Made by a program: the position numbers and the translations under genes. A stretch of 64,000 nt of DNA from NCBI GenBank assembly GCA_964035795.1, contig OZ038321.1, positions 23,187,850 through 23,251,849 on the forward strand. The letters are read 5' to 3'. This DNA comes from Pterobdella sp. o SKG-2022. Its lineage: Eukaryota; Annelida; Clitellata; Hirudinida; Piscicolidae. Below, in pieces: positions 24,001 to 36,200 of the stretch (the first letter of the stretch is position 1; the number at the start of each line of letters is the position of its first letter). The notes below the pieces were generated by a model that ran no database searches, was not told the origin of the DNA, and saw nothing but the letters and a program-made list of their open reading frames with translations.

Positions 24001-24892
24001 ATAATAAAAAGTGTATAATAAAAATTATACGAGAAAAATGTACCCCTCTTTAATAGCCCATCCATGTCAAACCTAAGTTCTTTTTTAAACACTCAAAAGA
24101 TAAATTAATGGTTCTGGCATAAATTATTTGGGAAGAATTAAAGTTTATAAAATAAAATCATTTTAATTACCTAAAGTTATGAATCTATAAATATATTTAT
24201 ATAGAGAGTTTACATAGTTGCCAAACACTTTTATTTGAATACTAAAATACAATTAAAGCTTAGTTTTTAAGAATTTTTTATTCAATCTCCTCACATTAAA
24301 GTGTCATCTTTCAAAGCTAATTGTTTTAGTGTGATAGCAATTATCTTTTTAAATTTCAATCAAGAAGACCGCCAAAAATTCAATTTATTTCATTTATTTT
24401 ACTTCACAGGTCTTTAAAATGTTTTCTGAAATATTTGAAGTCTTCCATCAGCAATTGTTAACAAAAATCTTTGAAAAAATACAAAAATTATTAGATATAT
24501 GCTAGTTATATGTTATATTCGAGAAATTTTTATTGGTTAATTAGAATTTGTCATGTTTGTTGAATGTATGTGAATGTTTAAAGAAGCGGAGGGCCATTGA
24601 AAATAGTAGAATATATTGAGACACATTTGTAAGAGAACTTGTTCCCAATACCAAAACACGTCTTTAAAACCACCGTGGAAAGTTAAAATTTTTATTGTTT
24701 AAAGGAAACATAAAATAAAAAAGATAAGCCTAAGGCATGAAAGCTATTTCAAAATATCATTAAAAAGTGAACCACACTGTTATATTGCACGCAATACTGT
24801 GATAATAGCTTAGGAAACAGAACTTGAAAGAATGACACAAAGTTTAGCGCCAAAACAAACAATTAAAATGTCTCGCCTTTGTTTGATGAATG

Positions 24893-24930
24893 TATAAAAG
24901 AAACTGTTACAGACAGATAGCATTCTATAA
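24893..24930 (+). promoter_or_regulatory. TATA box and short leader of secreted-protein gene
   Basis: TATAAAAG at 24893-24900 lies 38 bp upstream of the ATG at 24931. Transcription about 25-30 bp downstream of the TATA would give a leader of under 15 nt. Confidence 0.6.
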
Positions 24931-25482
24931 ATGATGAACTATAAGATCTTTGTTTTTTTGTGTCTTGTGATATCTACAAGAAGTTTGTCTGACGCAAGAA
25001 TTCTTCCAGAAAATTCTGATGATGATTCTTTAGTAGAAAGCTCGAAAGTTGATTGCGAAAATGGGGTAAAACTGGGCTTAAATGAAAAAACTGAAAACCT
25101 TCAGAAACTCGCTTTAATCTCTCTAACCAACATACGTAGCTTAGAAGAAATCACACTGGATTCAAACAGCACCATATACCTCAGCAACGACACTAAGGTC
25201 ACACCACCAGTATTTATGTCAGATGTTCCCTTTCTTCTCAAAGTTTCCGTCTCAAGTACAGCTTGTTCCAACCCCATGATTCGAAAAGTAACTATAAAAA
25301 TGCAATCCAACATTTGGGCTTCAGTCAAATTACTCGCATGGTGGGGACCAATGCATCTCACTGGGCACGAGTTTTCAATGGATGTGAGAGATGAGAAGAG
25401 TTATGTGGATATATATCTGACGGACATACCCCGGGGAGTGTTTGTGTTGAGGGGAGTCAATCTGGTATTTTGCTGCCGTTAG
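24931..25482 (+). CDS. Intronless secreted protein, 183 residues, unknown
   Basis: A single uninterrupted frame with a clear signal peptide: MMNYKIFVFLCLVISTRS, cleavage expected near residue 18-20. The mature part has an acidic start (ENSDDDSLVESSK), possible N-glycosylation sites at NST and NDT, and a compact-looking C-terminal half (residues about 95-183) with alternating hydrophobic residues (LLKVSVSSTACSNPMIRKVT, VKLLAWWGPMHL, YVDIYLTDIPRGVFVLRG) and terminal CC. This suggests a beta-rich extracellular domain. I recognise no family. It is the only intronless gene in the window and has its own TATA box, pointing to a tissue-specific or inducible gene. There is no sign of retrocopy origin such as an A tail. 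Confidence 0.75.
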   Translation: MMNYKIFVFLCLVISTRSLSDARILPENSDDDSLVESSKVDCENGVKLGLNEKTENLQKLALISLTNIRSLEEITLDSNSTIYLSNDTKVTPPVFMSDVPFLLKVSVSSTACSNPMIRKVTIKMQSNIWASVKLLAWWGPMHLTGHEFSMDVRDEKSYVDIYLTDIPRGVFVLRGVNLVFCCR

Positions 25483-26039
25483 GAGTGTCTGATGAGATAG
25501 GTTGTCAACCAGAATTTAGTTAAATAGATCCTGATTAATTGAAACAACATTTTATATTCTTAGTTCTAAAAATTTAATTTACCTTGAGTAGTCATTCAAT
25601 TTGATATTTTATAATATATAACTTGAAAACTGCCGTTATTCATAGTTTTTAAAAATAAATTACTATAAAAATAAAAAAAGCTGAAAAGATCTATATTATT
25701 TACGAGAAATAAAACAAAATTATACTAGTAGTACATCTCTTGCTAGGTTTCCCTAATAAAACTCAATCGATATTAACACCTTTATAGATTTTCAAATTGA
25801 AATAGTCAAAAAGGTCAAGGTTTCTTGTTTCAAAAAACATTTCTTCAGCAGAATTATTGAAAAACAAAAAAAAAGAGAAATATTTAATATTTATAAAACC
25901 ATCGACAAACATTGGAAAACTATTTCAAGCAATTCATCATCGACCACAACAACAATAAGCAAATATCATAAAACCTAGCTTGTGAGGGAGAAAAAGAGTT
26001 CGAGCAAGGAACGTCCCTGAAAGGCATTCAACAGCATAG

Positions 26040-26290
26040 ACCTTAAACAGTCTAGACCCTAAAGTTCTAACTGGTTAAAAATCCTACTTTGTCAAGAACG
26101 CCTTTAACTACATTGTATTATGACTGGTGTTTGGAGATGAGCCTTGCGCTTAATCTGCAAAGTAGCGGGTGTCTGCCTGGTACGTCTAACTGAGCACCAC
26201 AACGATGTTTGTGGAGAAGAAGAAATCCGAGGTGGAGAGATGTGGCTATTTGAATGATTCCGGTAGTTGTAATAGGTCGCACTCTGTGGA
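26040..26290 (-). pseudogene. Decayed LINE C-terminal domain
   Basis: On the minus strand a frame reads LGFLLLHKHRCGAQLDVPGR, then HPLLCRLSARLISKHQS, a stop, and YNVVKGVLDKVGF. The CG-x-D-x-x-G-x-HxLxC-x-x-S arrangement is typical of the region downstream of reverse transcriptase in some invertebrate LINEs. The in-frame stop and lack of a neighbouring RT show it is dead. G+C is higher than the surroundings. Confidence 0.6.
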
Positions 26291-26700
26291 AAGCTTATAA
26301 AAGTATTTCTGTTGAAAAAACTATGAATTCTGAAGAGAAGTGTTTTCGATTCGAAGCTTTTATATTTAAAAAAAAATATTTTTTTAAATACACAAAACAC
26401 TCTTTGAAAGCAATAACAAATTTCCTTAAAATTGAAAATTATTTCTCAAACGTTTTCCGATAGTTTTATAGAGTAAGATTAAAGCTTATTAGTCTTTGAA
26501 AATCAAACATTATCATTAGTGATATAGCAATTTCTGATGTTATATTTAAGAGAATGTTTTTTGGTCATTTGTAGTTTTCATGACGTAGAACAGCCTAAAG
26601 CCAGTAAGGGAATCAACAAAAAATATTTATTTACTTAATTCACAAAGCTTTTTAAAGAAAATTTTCCATTATCAACTGAAGTGAAACTTACAGTATCCCT

Positions 26701-26750
26701 TGATAATGTAACTTTGTTTTAAGGAAAGCTTCGTGCATAATGTAATTTAA
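26701..26750 (+). repeat. Dispersed repeat with GATAATGTAA...AAAGCTTCGTG
   Basis: TTGATAATGTAAC, about 12 bp, then GGAAAGCTTCGTG. The same two blocks with the same spacing occur at 57901-57950 and in the right arm of the foldback at 35441-35518. Confidence 0.55.
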
Positions 26751-27520
26751 GGTTTAATATAATGAGATACAAAATTTTTTTTTTCGGTACTAATAATATC
26801 AAAAAAGGTCCTGATTCGGTGCAACAGAAACTTAAAATTTATAATTATTATCTTTTCGGTGAAATTTTTTAGAATTCTCACTTTTAGTGCTGAAATTTTT
26901 AAAAAACTCCAAATAGTTTCTCAAACGCGAAAGGTTGAATTAGAGAGATTATGATAAAAACCCTTGGAGTTGAAAAAAAAATTGTTTGAATTGTTTTTGA
27001 AAATTTGTATAACATTTTGTTCATTTTGTTTATAAAAAATTTCAAAATTGATAATTTACAACATCAATAATATTTTGTGTGCCTTTGTAATTGTGGTAAA
27101 ATATTATAAATTCTTTTCCTTATTACTCAGCTTCTTCAACTAACCAAACTATTTTCTATTTCCTTTATCCTTCATGTTTATTATCATTTAATAAATAAAT
27201 AATAAAATAAAATAAAATTCTAAATTTTCAAAGTAATTAACCAGCTTGTAAAACGTAACGACAATTTGATGAGATGAGAATTTTTAACCGAAAAACTCAA
27301 AAAAAATCGAAAAATTTGAAAAATCTCAACACATGACTACAAACATCCAATCAAAACCACACATACCATATATACATTAAACAACGAGAAATTTGAAAAT
27401 TTCTTATAAAATTATCTTGTAATTAAGCTAGAGTTTTTATGCATCTAAGCACATACAAACAGCTTGAGAACTTTGATATAAAAACCTTCGAAATAACGCT
27501 TGTAACATTTTCAAGCTGAG

Positions 27521-27960
27521 GTGAGTGTGTTTTTTATTCTTTTTTATTATTTTTGTTGTTTTTTTTATGATTTTATTGGTACTATCAATACTATTTTTAC
27601 TCTTCTTATTTTTAATAGCACGTGTATTTTGATTGTTTTTATTAATAGAAATTTTTCCTTTTTTTATTTTTTCTTATTTTTCATAGTAGTTTTATTTAAA
27701 CTGTTATTTTTTTTTTATTTTTGCTATTATCAATCTTATTTTTGTTGTTTCAGCACTTTTTTTAATTGCTGTTGTTTGTAGTACTTTTATTTTGATTGTC
27801 ATAGTACTTTTAACAATGTTTTTTTATTCCCAATACATTTTTATCATGATTATTTGAGTAATTCCATATTTTTATTGGTTTTTTGTTTTATTATTGATTG
27901 TTTTAGGTTATTATTATTTTACTTGTAACAGCTATTTTTATTTTTTGGGATATTTTCACT
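27521..27960 (+). other. T-rich low-complexity block
   Basis: About 440 bp dominated by T on the plus strand with few A tracts, unlike the balanced AT of its surroundings. A frame here is all Phe/Leu/Tyr and is an artefact of composition. Confidence 0.6.
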
Positions 27961-29873
27961 TTAAAGTTTGAATCTAATTCAATTTATGAAAAACAATAGA
28001 GGAATTTGTAAAAAATATTATAGTATTATTGTAAAAGTCTTTTTCAGTAAAGCATAATCAACTTAGATTTGATGAATTTATTCAAAGTACTAAGGAACAG
28101 TTTAACTCATTAAAAATTTCAATTGTTCCTTCTATAGTTTTGTTTACGCAATGTTGAAACTCAAGTATTTTGATACATTATGCATGAGACATTAATTTAT
28201 ATTTTTTGAACTTCAAGTTACAAGATATCTTTTAAATGTGAAAATAACTCAAAAACTTAAGATTCTTGGAATGTAATTTTAAAGTGTTTTTAAATTTAAA
28301 GAGAAATTTATGGGGCAAACTTCTTCAAAATAACAGAAAATTTTTTAAATACTAGTATAGTTTCAATAGGTTATCCAATGACGACAAGAAGATTTTAAGT
28401 CCATTAGTTTGAGATCAAAAACTTCATTATTTGGTAAAAAAAAACTATATTACTCTGTTTATTTGTTCCATTCATTTATCACAGAGCTCTTTCACGAAGG
28501 TGACGACAATAAATATCAGTTATTTTGAATCAATTTGATCCACCAATAGTTGAAAAAGAAATATTTCTGTGTTAATAGTTTAATATGCTCTCACAAAAAC
28601 CTTAGTAACCAAACAGAATTCACACAAAAACCAGATTTTCTTTTCAAACCACCTTATGTATTTAAAAACTTGTCACTATATTTCATTAATACGAAATCAT
28701 CGCCAGATTCCAGGTTAGAGTTATGAACATATCAATAAACAATGATTCGAACTTATAATGAGCCTATGTTTGCTCAAGTTGTAGCTTTGCTCAAACACAC
28801 ATTCAGTATCTATCTCGGAATATTTGAATATCATCATAAGAGAAAATTTCATTTAGGTTTCTATTTATTTTTTTTATTTCATATTTTTTAAAAACAAATA
28901 AAAACAAAAATGTTATTACATGTATTCATATTATTCAATATTAACTACAAGAATTTCTAAAAAATTTGTTTTATTACTCCAGTTAGTATAAAAAAACCAA
29001 ATAATACAAAGGCAAAAACGCAATAAAAATACAATAATAATCAGCAATAATTAATACAAAGCTTAATTGATATCTAATCCACATTTAATACCACACATGT
29101 GTGCTTCTGCTAACGCTAATGGGCGCAGGGATGATGTAGTGATAAGCTGATAGTATCTCTAAGGAAAAATAAATTAGAATTCGAGTTAAGCTTTAAAATG
29201 ACTTGCAGTTATACTAATTTGAAGTATTTTAATTAGTTATCTACGGGCTTTGAGTTTAATATAAGGTTGGTAAGAAGCATTTTAAAGAAGTTTAAATCTT
29301 TCTTCATTATAGATAAGTATGAAATATCTTGAAACATTTGATACTGATACTATTATAACTACTGATATTTATATTTAAAAACTTAGACAAATAATAACAA
29401 CTAAATAACAATACTAGTAACACCAACCCTCGATTTCATCTCTTTATGAATTAGGATCACGTTTAGAATATGATGTACGAATGCTATAACAAAGTGCCCA
29501 AATGAATACAGCTTAAATATAATAAGAGATATATATTAATTGGTAGTGCATCGTATCCCTGAGGAAGGGAGGGGGATTCGAAGGTAAAAATTTATCAACG
29601 TAGACTAGATGAAGAGACTGAAGTTGTATTGATCATTGATTTGTATGTGTGTTGGTGAATTGTTAGCTACAAACACGTGAAATATAAGAACTAAAAATAT
29701 TCTTTTTATGGAAATTTTAATACTATAAAATATACGATTTAAAGTATTCTTATCCATTATTTTGTATTAAAATCACATTATTAATTTTTTCACTACAATA
29801 TATTGATATGTTTTCACAAAAATCTTAACTTTTGTACATCCCTAAGTTATTCAACAAAAATGTTAGCTTATTC

Positions 29874-30050
29874 GTCGGCCCGTATAGCTCAGTGTTTGAG
29901 CGTTAGACTAGTTATCTAAAGCTATCGTGTTCAATCCCACGTGAGCCGACACTTAGCACCTGTTTCGCAGTGTGTTTCGCTACATTAAATTTGTAGCAAG
30001 TGCTTTGAGTTACAAGGAAAAGGGCTTCATAAATACAGCATTACATTTCA
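29874..30050 (+). mobile_element. tRNA-derived SINE, tail type A
   Basis: Head from GTCGGCCCG with TAGCTCAGTG, anticodon arm TTAGA-CTAGTTA-TCTAA, B-box-like GTTCAATCCC, closing GAGCCGAC that pairs with the start. The tail ACTTAGCACCTGTTTC, GTGTGTTTCGCTAC, AAGGAAAAGGGCTTCATAAA matches 18624-18800. Confidence 0.88.
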
Positions 30051-31156
30051 TAAGACTTTAAAACAAATCGATACCTTTAGCACACTTGACAATATAAGCA
30101 GCTTGTTCAAAATATAAATACCGCATGTTTTAAGCACTTTACGCTTTCAGGTTAAGTTATTCATGTGTCTTTGTGTTAGCCTACGATCAAAATGGCGAGT
30201 CTAAACATAATGCCCCTCAAGATAAAAAAATTGTGTTTAATTTTTATTATTTTTCTAATAGAGATAATTTCTCAAAGTTCTTAATTATTAAAATATAAGT
30301 TTGTTTTTTTTAAATACTCGAGTGTTGAATGAAGCACAGGAAGGATTTCATGTTCGGACCGTTTTTTATTGATTTTCAACTTTTATTTTTAGCGTATTTC
30401 ATTTTAATAAATGGTTCTTTGAAAGTAAATGAAAATTTCTCAAATTGTGTGAATCGATTTTTTACAAGTCTCAAATTTATATGTATTCTTTATATTTAAA
30501 TGCCTTTACAAAGTCATATGGATATAAGATATATTCCAAAGAAAAGCAAAATTTAATTTTAAATTATGAAAATAAAAAATTGTGCTTTATAAAAAAATTC
30601 TATAAACCAATAAAGAATAATAAATAAAAAAAATAATAAAAAAAATTAAATAAAAATGCAATATAATGCTTACAACAGTGCTATACAACGGTTTATGCAA
30701 AAATAACCACATGAATCTTCTTAAGAACGTGAATACCCGATAACTTATCACATCATTCATGAATCAGATACCATGGTCCCTCTCAATCAATTTTTAACTC
30801 TTCAGTCATACACACCTACAACCATATACAAATTAATATGAGATATTTGTCCGTGGTTATTAATATGCTTAACTGATTTGGTCAGAAAAATAATATATAT
30901 ATTTGTTAAACTGTTATTCATGATGTCCAGGCTTAAATTTTGTATCAATTATTATTATGGTTATATCATCAGAATGATGCTGTGAACAAATATATATACT
31001 CTAAAAACAATACTGATCTTTGAGCCCCAGCCAGAAAACCACCGAAATTTAAACCTTTTCAGCGACCCCGAAGGCATTTTGATAAAAATCCTTCTACCAA
31101 AGTTTAAATGCCTTTTAAACAGTGACGTAATCTTTCCTAGTCGTTAGAATCCTAAC

Positions 31157-31239
31157 TATAAATAGAAACAACTTTATTCTTTATAACAACGAGAATTAAT
31201 CATGGAAGAAGTTTGTGCAAGTGTTAATTCATGTGCATC
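31157..31239 (+). promoter_or_regulatory. TATA box with a possible alternative first exon
   Basis: TATAAATAG at 31157-31165, then ATG at 31202 opening MEEVCASVNSCA, and a strong donor TC|GTAAGT after 31239. The frame does not continue into the plakin exon at 32301, which itself starts with ATG right at its acceptor, so this could be an untranslated leader exon of the plakin or the first exon of something else. Confidence 0.35.
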
Positions 31240-32066
31240 GTAAGTTTTTTGTTATTAACTTTTTGATGTATAACTTTTCAAAAATAAATATTTTTTATGC
31301 GTATCTATAAATAGATATATATTTTTTAAAATATATTGATGTATATCTTTTTAATAGTAGGTCTATATATAGTTACACGTGTTATATTATTGTGAAAAAA
31401 TAGTGTACGCTTTAATAGACGCGTGTAATTTGAATGGTTTATACATCATTTCACACATTAATTTATTCATAAAAACTTACAATAATTATCTGGTTTTCTT
31501 TGAAATTATATGAATATTCACATGTATCTATACTCTCCAACTGCTAATATTTTTAACAGTTTCAATTCATAAGTGTTTTTGTGGTATGTTGTAACATAAG
31601 CTATTCAAATTTTTCAAAAATGTCAAATATTCTTTTTCAAATACGTTGTTTCGAGGTAGATTAAGAGCCACATTTGATGCCTGAAACTAGCATGCTCTGA
31701 GAGACTAGTGTATCCCTAAGAACAACTACTAACAAATTAAATAAAAAAGCTACTAATAAGTGAAAGTAAATATATTATATCAGTACTAATATCTAAACTA
31801 AATACATAATGAACGTTCTAATCAACAATGACTATATATAGACGAATCATACTATTAATTGATATCATTATATGTATAAAAGAATAGTAATAAAAAACAA
31901 TAAGCACACATATAATTGAGTATATGTATAACAGGTAATAGCAAATCAATTGTAGATATAAAGGGTGGGTCTTTGTAGATCCTGTCTTTATAAGTGTGCA
32001 CGTTTGTTGAGACTTCAAGAGTGTTGAGATTTTTTGTTTTGTTTTGAAGCTTTGTTGGATTTTAAA

Positions 32067-33234
32067 ATGAAGATTCTAGTTCTAGATGATGATGTATGTT
32101 TAAATCGTGATATATAAATTTTAATTTTGGAATAACTTTTAGTGTTGGAATAAAAAAATTAGATAGAAAATATAAAACTTGCTGATAATAATACCACTTG
32201 TACTAGTAACACAAAAAAACTACTACTACTGCTACTAATAAAAATAATGAAACTAAACTAGTGATAAAAGAAATACATTGGAAATAATTAACCTTGCTAG
32301 ATGGAAGCGGTGAAGTTTGGCAGAAACAAGCAGTCAGCTAAGGAGGCGCTTAAGAGTGTTCAAGATTTAAAGAGCAGTGTCAAAAACAACACATACAAAG
32401 AGGTTAGAAGTGTTTGAAGTTGTGTTTCAGCTTTGGGAGCTGTTTAGTTTGGTTTGAGGTTGTTATTACTGTCAAAATCTTGTGCTGCGAAAAAATGTAA
32501 TGAAAAATTTTATAACCAAAATAATATTAAGAATTAAATAATAAAATTTTTATAAATAATTTTCAAAGATTTTTTATATCACTATTTGTCTTTTTTATTT
32601 GAATTTAATAAATTGAAAGAAATATAATCATTCAAAATTGAATTCAATAACTAAGCCTATAAGAGATTACTGATAACCTAAAATTTCAATTATAAATATA
32701 AAAAAATCGAAAATTTGAATAAAAATTCAAATGCTCTATGATTTAATAGTTTTTGAAATGATTGTAAGGTGAAAAAATATATAAACACATATGCACCCAT
32801 ATATACACACGCATATACACATATGTATACACATATAATATTGAAGTTGTTTCTATCCAATTTTATGAATTCACTCTTAAACACAAAAAAATCATAACTT
32901 CGATAAAAACTTCTGATAACAATTAGATCAACGTACAAGTTATGTTACGAATTTTTAACCATGTTTGAATTCCGTGAACAACTTTTATGACCATTGTGAA
33001 ATATAATCTACAAATTTTATTAAAGCGATGTTTGACCCAGGGAGTTTTAAGATCACTTATTGGCAAATTAATATACATATCATATGGGTTTTATTAACTT
33101 TTGAATCTTTTATTAATTTTATCATCAAAACCATTTATAAATAACTTTTTGGAAAAAGTTAGTAAGGAGTGGCCACTCATTAAAGCCTCGTGGTTATGTC
33201 TGCATTACAACTAGTACAAGTCAAACCTATATAG

Positions 33235-33293
<59 letters not shown>

Positions 33294-36200
33294 CTTGTTG
33301 ACACGTTAATATTAGTTTTTTTGATGCAACTACAAGTTCCGAAAAACTCTGTTTAAATAAAGTTCATCCAAGCACGTTTTTCAATGTTTCTGAATGTTAT
33401 ATAAGATTATACAGTTTTTTTATAATGATTCATCTTCAGTAACTTTTTATAATTTTTCATTATTTCTGTTTTATTTTGGGTCTTTTAAAACTTTATCTCA
33501 ATGTATGAAGATTTTTAAAAAGCATGTTTATTTATTAAAAAGAACTGAAGTCTCTAAGTACCTTATTCTGATTAATTTGAATGAATAAAACGATCTATCT
33601 CATATATATCCTATTAATTTGAAGACAGCTCCTCTTTTGCCAACTCTTAAATTCATTGGAAGATATTAATCATATTGAAGCAAAAGTACCTTTGTTGTTT
33701 AAACTCATTGTTTTTATTTTGGATGAGATTTGATCAATAATTCATTTTTAATTTATTGTTATGGTGTTCAATGTCGTGGTCTTTTTAATTAATCTCACCT
33801 GTTATTATATTAATAATGAAAAACATATTGGAGGTAAGGGAAATAGTATAAATAAAAATAAGCACAAAAAAAATAAAGAAAACAATTTTAATCTAATTCT
33901 TTTACTAAGTGAACAAAAAAAAGCTTTTAGTGAGCCACTTTATTATTTGTGCCCTTCATTGACAATGTGAGCTCGACTCAAAAAATACTCCGTTTCGTTC
34001 AGTTTATAAGTGCTCGGAACTTGCATCGTACTGGACTAGTTTAGTTTATTCAAGCAATAAAAAACAATTAAAAAATAATAACAACAATAATAAGGCTTAG
34101 AGTATTAGCTTACAAGCTTTATGCTAAACCTAAGCCAAATCTTTTATAGGTTTAATACATCGTCAGCTTTTCCATTCACTGTGATTCATCAACATTAATA
34201 AACTTTTTAACCTTTGTTTTCAATTTTATCTAAAAATTTAATGAACAGAAATTAACCAAAATAAAAATAGTTTGGGGCGACTGCTGATTCATATACATAC
34301 ATAAGCAATTATATTTCAGAGTTTGCTGGCACACCAGACCAACTGCTTAGAGAACTCTTATAAACTTTTTTGTGTGGAGAGTTCTTGCGGGGTAGGTAGT
34401 TGTAAGAAATTTTTAGTTTTGTAAGATTTAACTAAATTATGTATGTATTTTTAAATGGAGGCGTTATATTAAAAATTTTTAAGTTTATTGAAAATAATGA
34501 AAAATTTGATTAAAAGTAATAAATTAGAAATTTTTAATAAATGCTTAAAGTCATTTAAACTTGATAAAGACCCCATTTGGATTTGCACTCACATTAATTA
34601 AAAATTTTACCAATGAAAAATTTTCAATTAATTAGTTGAGAACTGCTTTTGGCAGTTAAAAGCAATTAATTTAAGTTTATGAAGCTATTAAGCCAAAACT
34701 CATTGGTAATATAACATCATGCCAATCATTCAGATCTTAACGAGCTATTTTTAGCTATATGAAATTAATTTTATACAGATAATCAAAACTTCACATTTTA
34801 TTAATCTCAAATGACTTATTTCTCATTACATGCTTTACAGGCGTTGACAAGTGAAATATGCGAGAACGCAGTGAAACTCAGTGAGTCTCTGAACACTGAA
34901 TGTGACAAGGGGTCTTACAAAGTGAACTCTAACGACTATCAGGTAAGTCGCTTGCATTTTTCAGTAATTATTATCTATCATCTTTCAATTAAAATGTTTT
35001 TATGTTTTGATAAAACACTGATAGAAATGTTTTCTTGTACTATCGCCAATTCCTTGATGTTTTGCAACGAGGTTAAATTTCTTAAAAACATCATTTTTGT
35101 ATAATTTATTAAATACGTTTCTAGCAAGCAAACTGAGAAATATATTTAATTTGAAATAATCATACTTCATATATAATCTTGGTGTTAATATTTACAGAAC
35201 TGCCAACTAGGGATCAGAACAGCATGGAGTTGGTTGGAAAAGTTGATGGAGTGTTCGAAACTCCACTTGAAACAAGCCTCAGAATACCACCAGGTGAGAG
35301 ATCTTTTTCCAAGCTTTAATAGTTCAAATAAAGTTGACGTAAAATAGCCGGAAATCAATACAATAAAAACAAACACTAAGGTTTATTGAGAAACTTAATA
35401 CACGAAGCTTTTCGTAAGAGTATCATACATTATCTAGTGACACTAGATAATGTAAGATACTCTTTCGAAAAGCTTCGTGTATTAAGTTTCTCAATAAACC
35501 TTGGTGTTTGTTTTTATTATAAGTTCAAATAAAGTTCTATGAATATATATTATACAAAATCATAAACGTTTAGTTATATTGTATCATCATTTGTTATTTA
35601 AATTTAAATGATTTCAAACAGCGTGCTTGAAAAGTTAAATGATTTATTTGCAGTTCTTCCACTCGATCCATGAAACTTCTGAGTGGATGCTAGTGGATCT
35701 GAAGAAAGCTGAAGACTTGCTTCGAATTGAGGATGTCAAGGAAACCAAACTACAAAGCAACACTAACCAGAAACTTCTGCTTGAAATCAAGGTTTTGTCT
35801 CAAGCATTGAAACATTTTCATACCAAATTGATATTTTGATTATTTTTAAACTTTTTTTTGGCTTTTTCTATATATTAATAGACTTTTTTTGAACTGTAAA
35901 TCAATTTTTTCAAACGAAGGTATCATCTTCAACATTAAAAACCGATCGTTCAACATTTCCCATTTAAAACCCACCCCAGACGGCGTTAACGATTTTCATG
36001 AGCTGGCAAGCTAGGGTAGGCAAACTGCTTCAACAGAGCAAAGTCATCACTCCTATCAATTTGAGGAGTAGACCCACTTTCCAGTCTTTTCCTGCTGTTT
36101 CCTTGGCAGATTACACCACTCAAGAGGTTTGCTCTATAGGCACACTGTTGAAAAATAAAATTGATCGAATAAAAATTAGAAAATGATTTGAATTTTTGAT

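Larger units (their letters stand above)
23021..24930. other. Intergenic spacer with nested SINE/LINE insertion
   Basis: Between the start codons of PH gene B (minus) and the secreted-protein gene (plus), so divergent promoters lie at its ends. The centre holds the element at 23302-24000. From 24001 to 24880 I see only AT-rich sequence with no exon or repeat I recognise. Confidence 0.65.
25483..31150. other. 5.7 kb intergenic spacer
   Basis: Very AT-rich. It contains a LINE relic (26040-26290, minus), a dispersed AAGCTTCGTG repeat (26701-26750), a T-rich block on the plus strand (27521-27960) and a SINE (29874-30050). I found no exon with convincing coding character in the remainder. Confidence 0.6.

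Noticed and set aside
27521..27781. 86-codon Phe/Leu/Tyr-rich frame resembling a membrane protein
   Set aside because: Amino-acid content is what a T-rich strand gives in any frame; no start context or neighbours.
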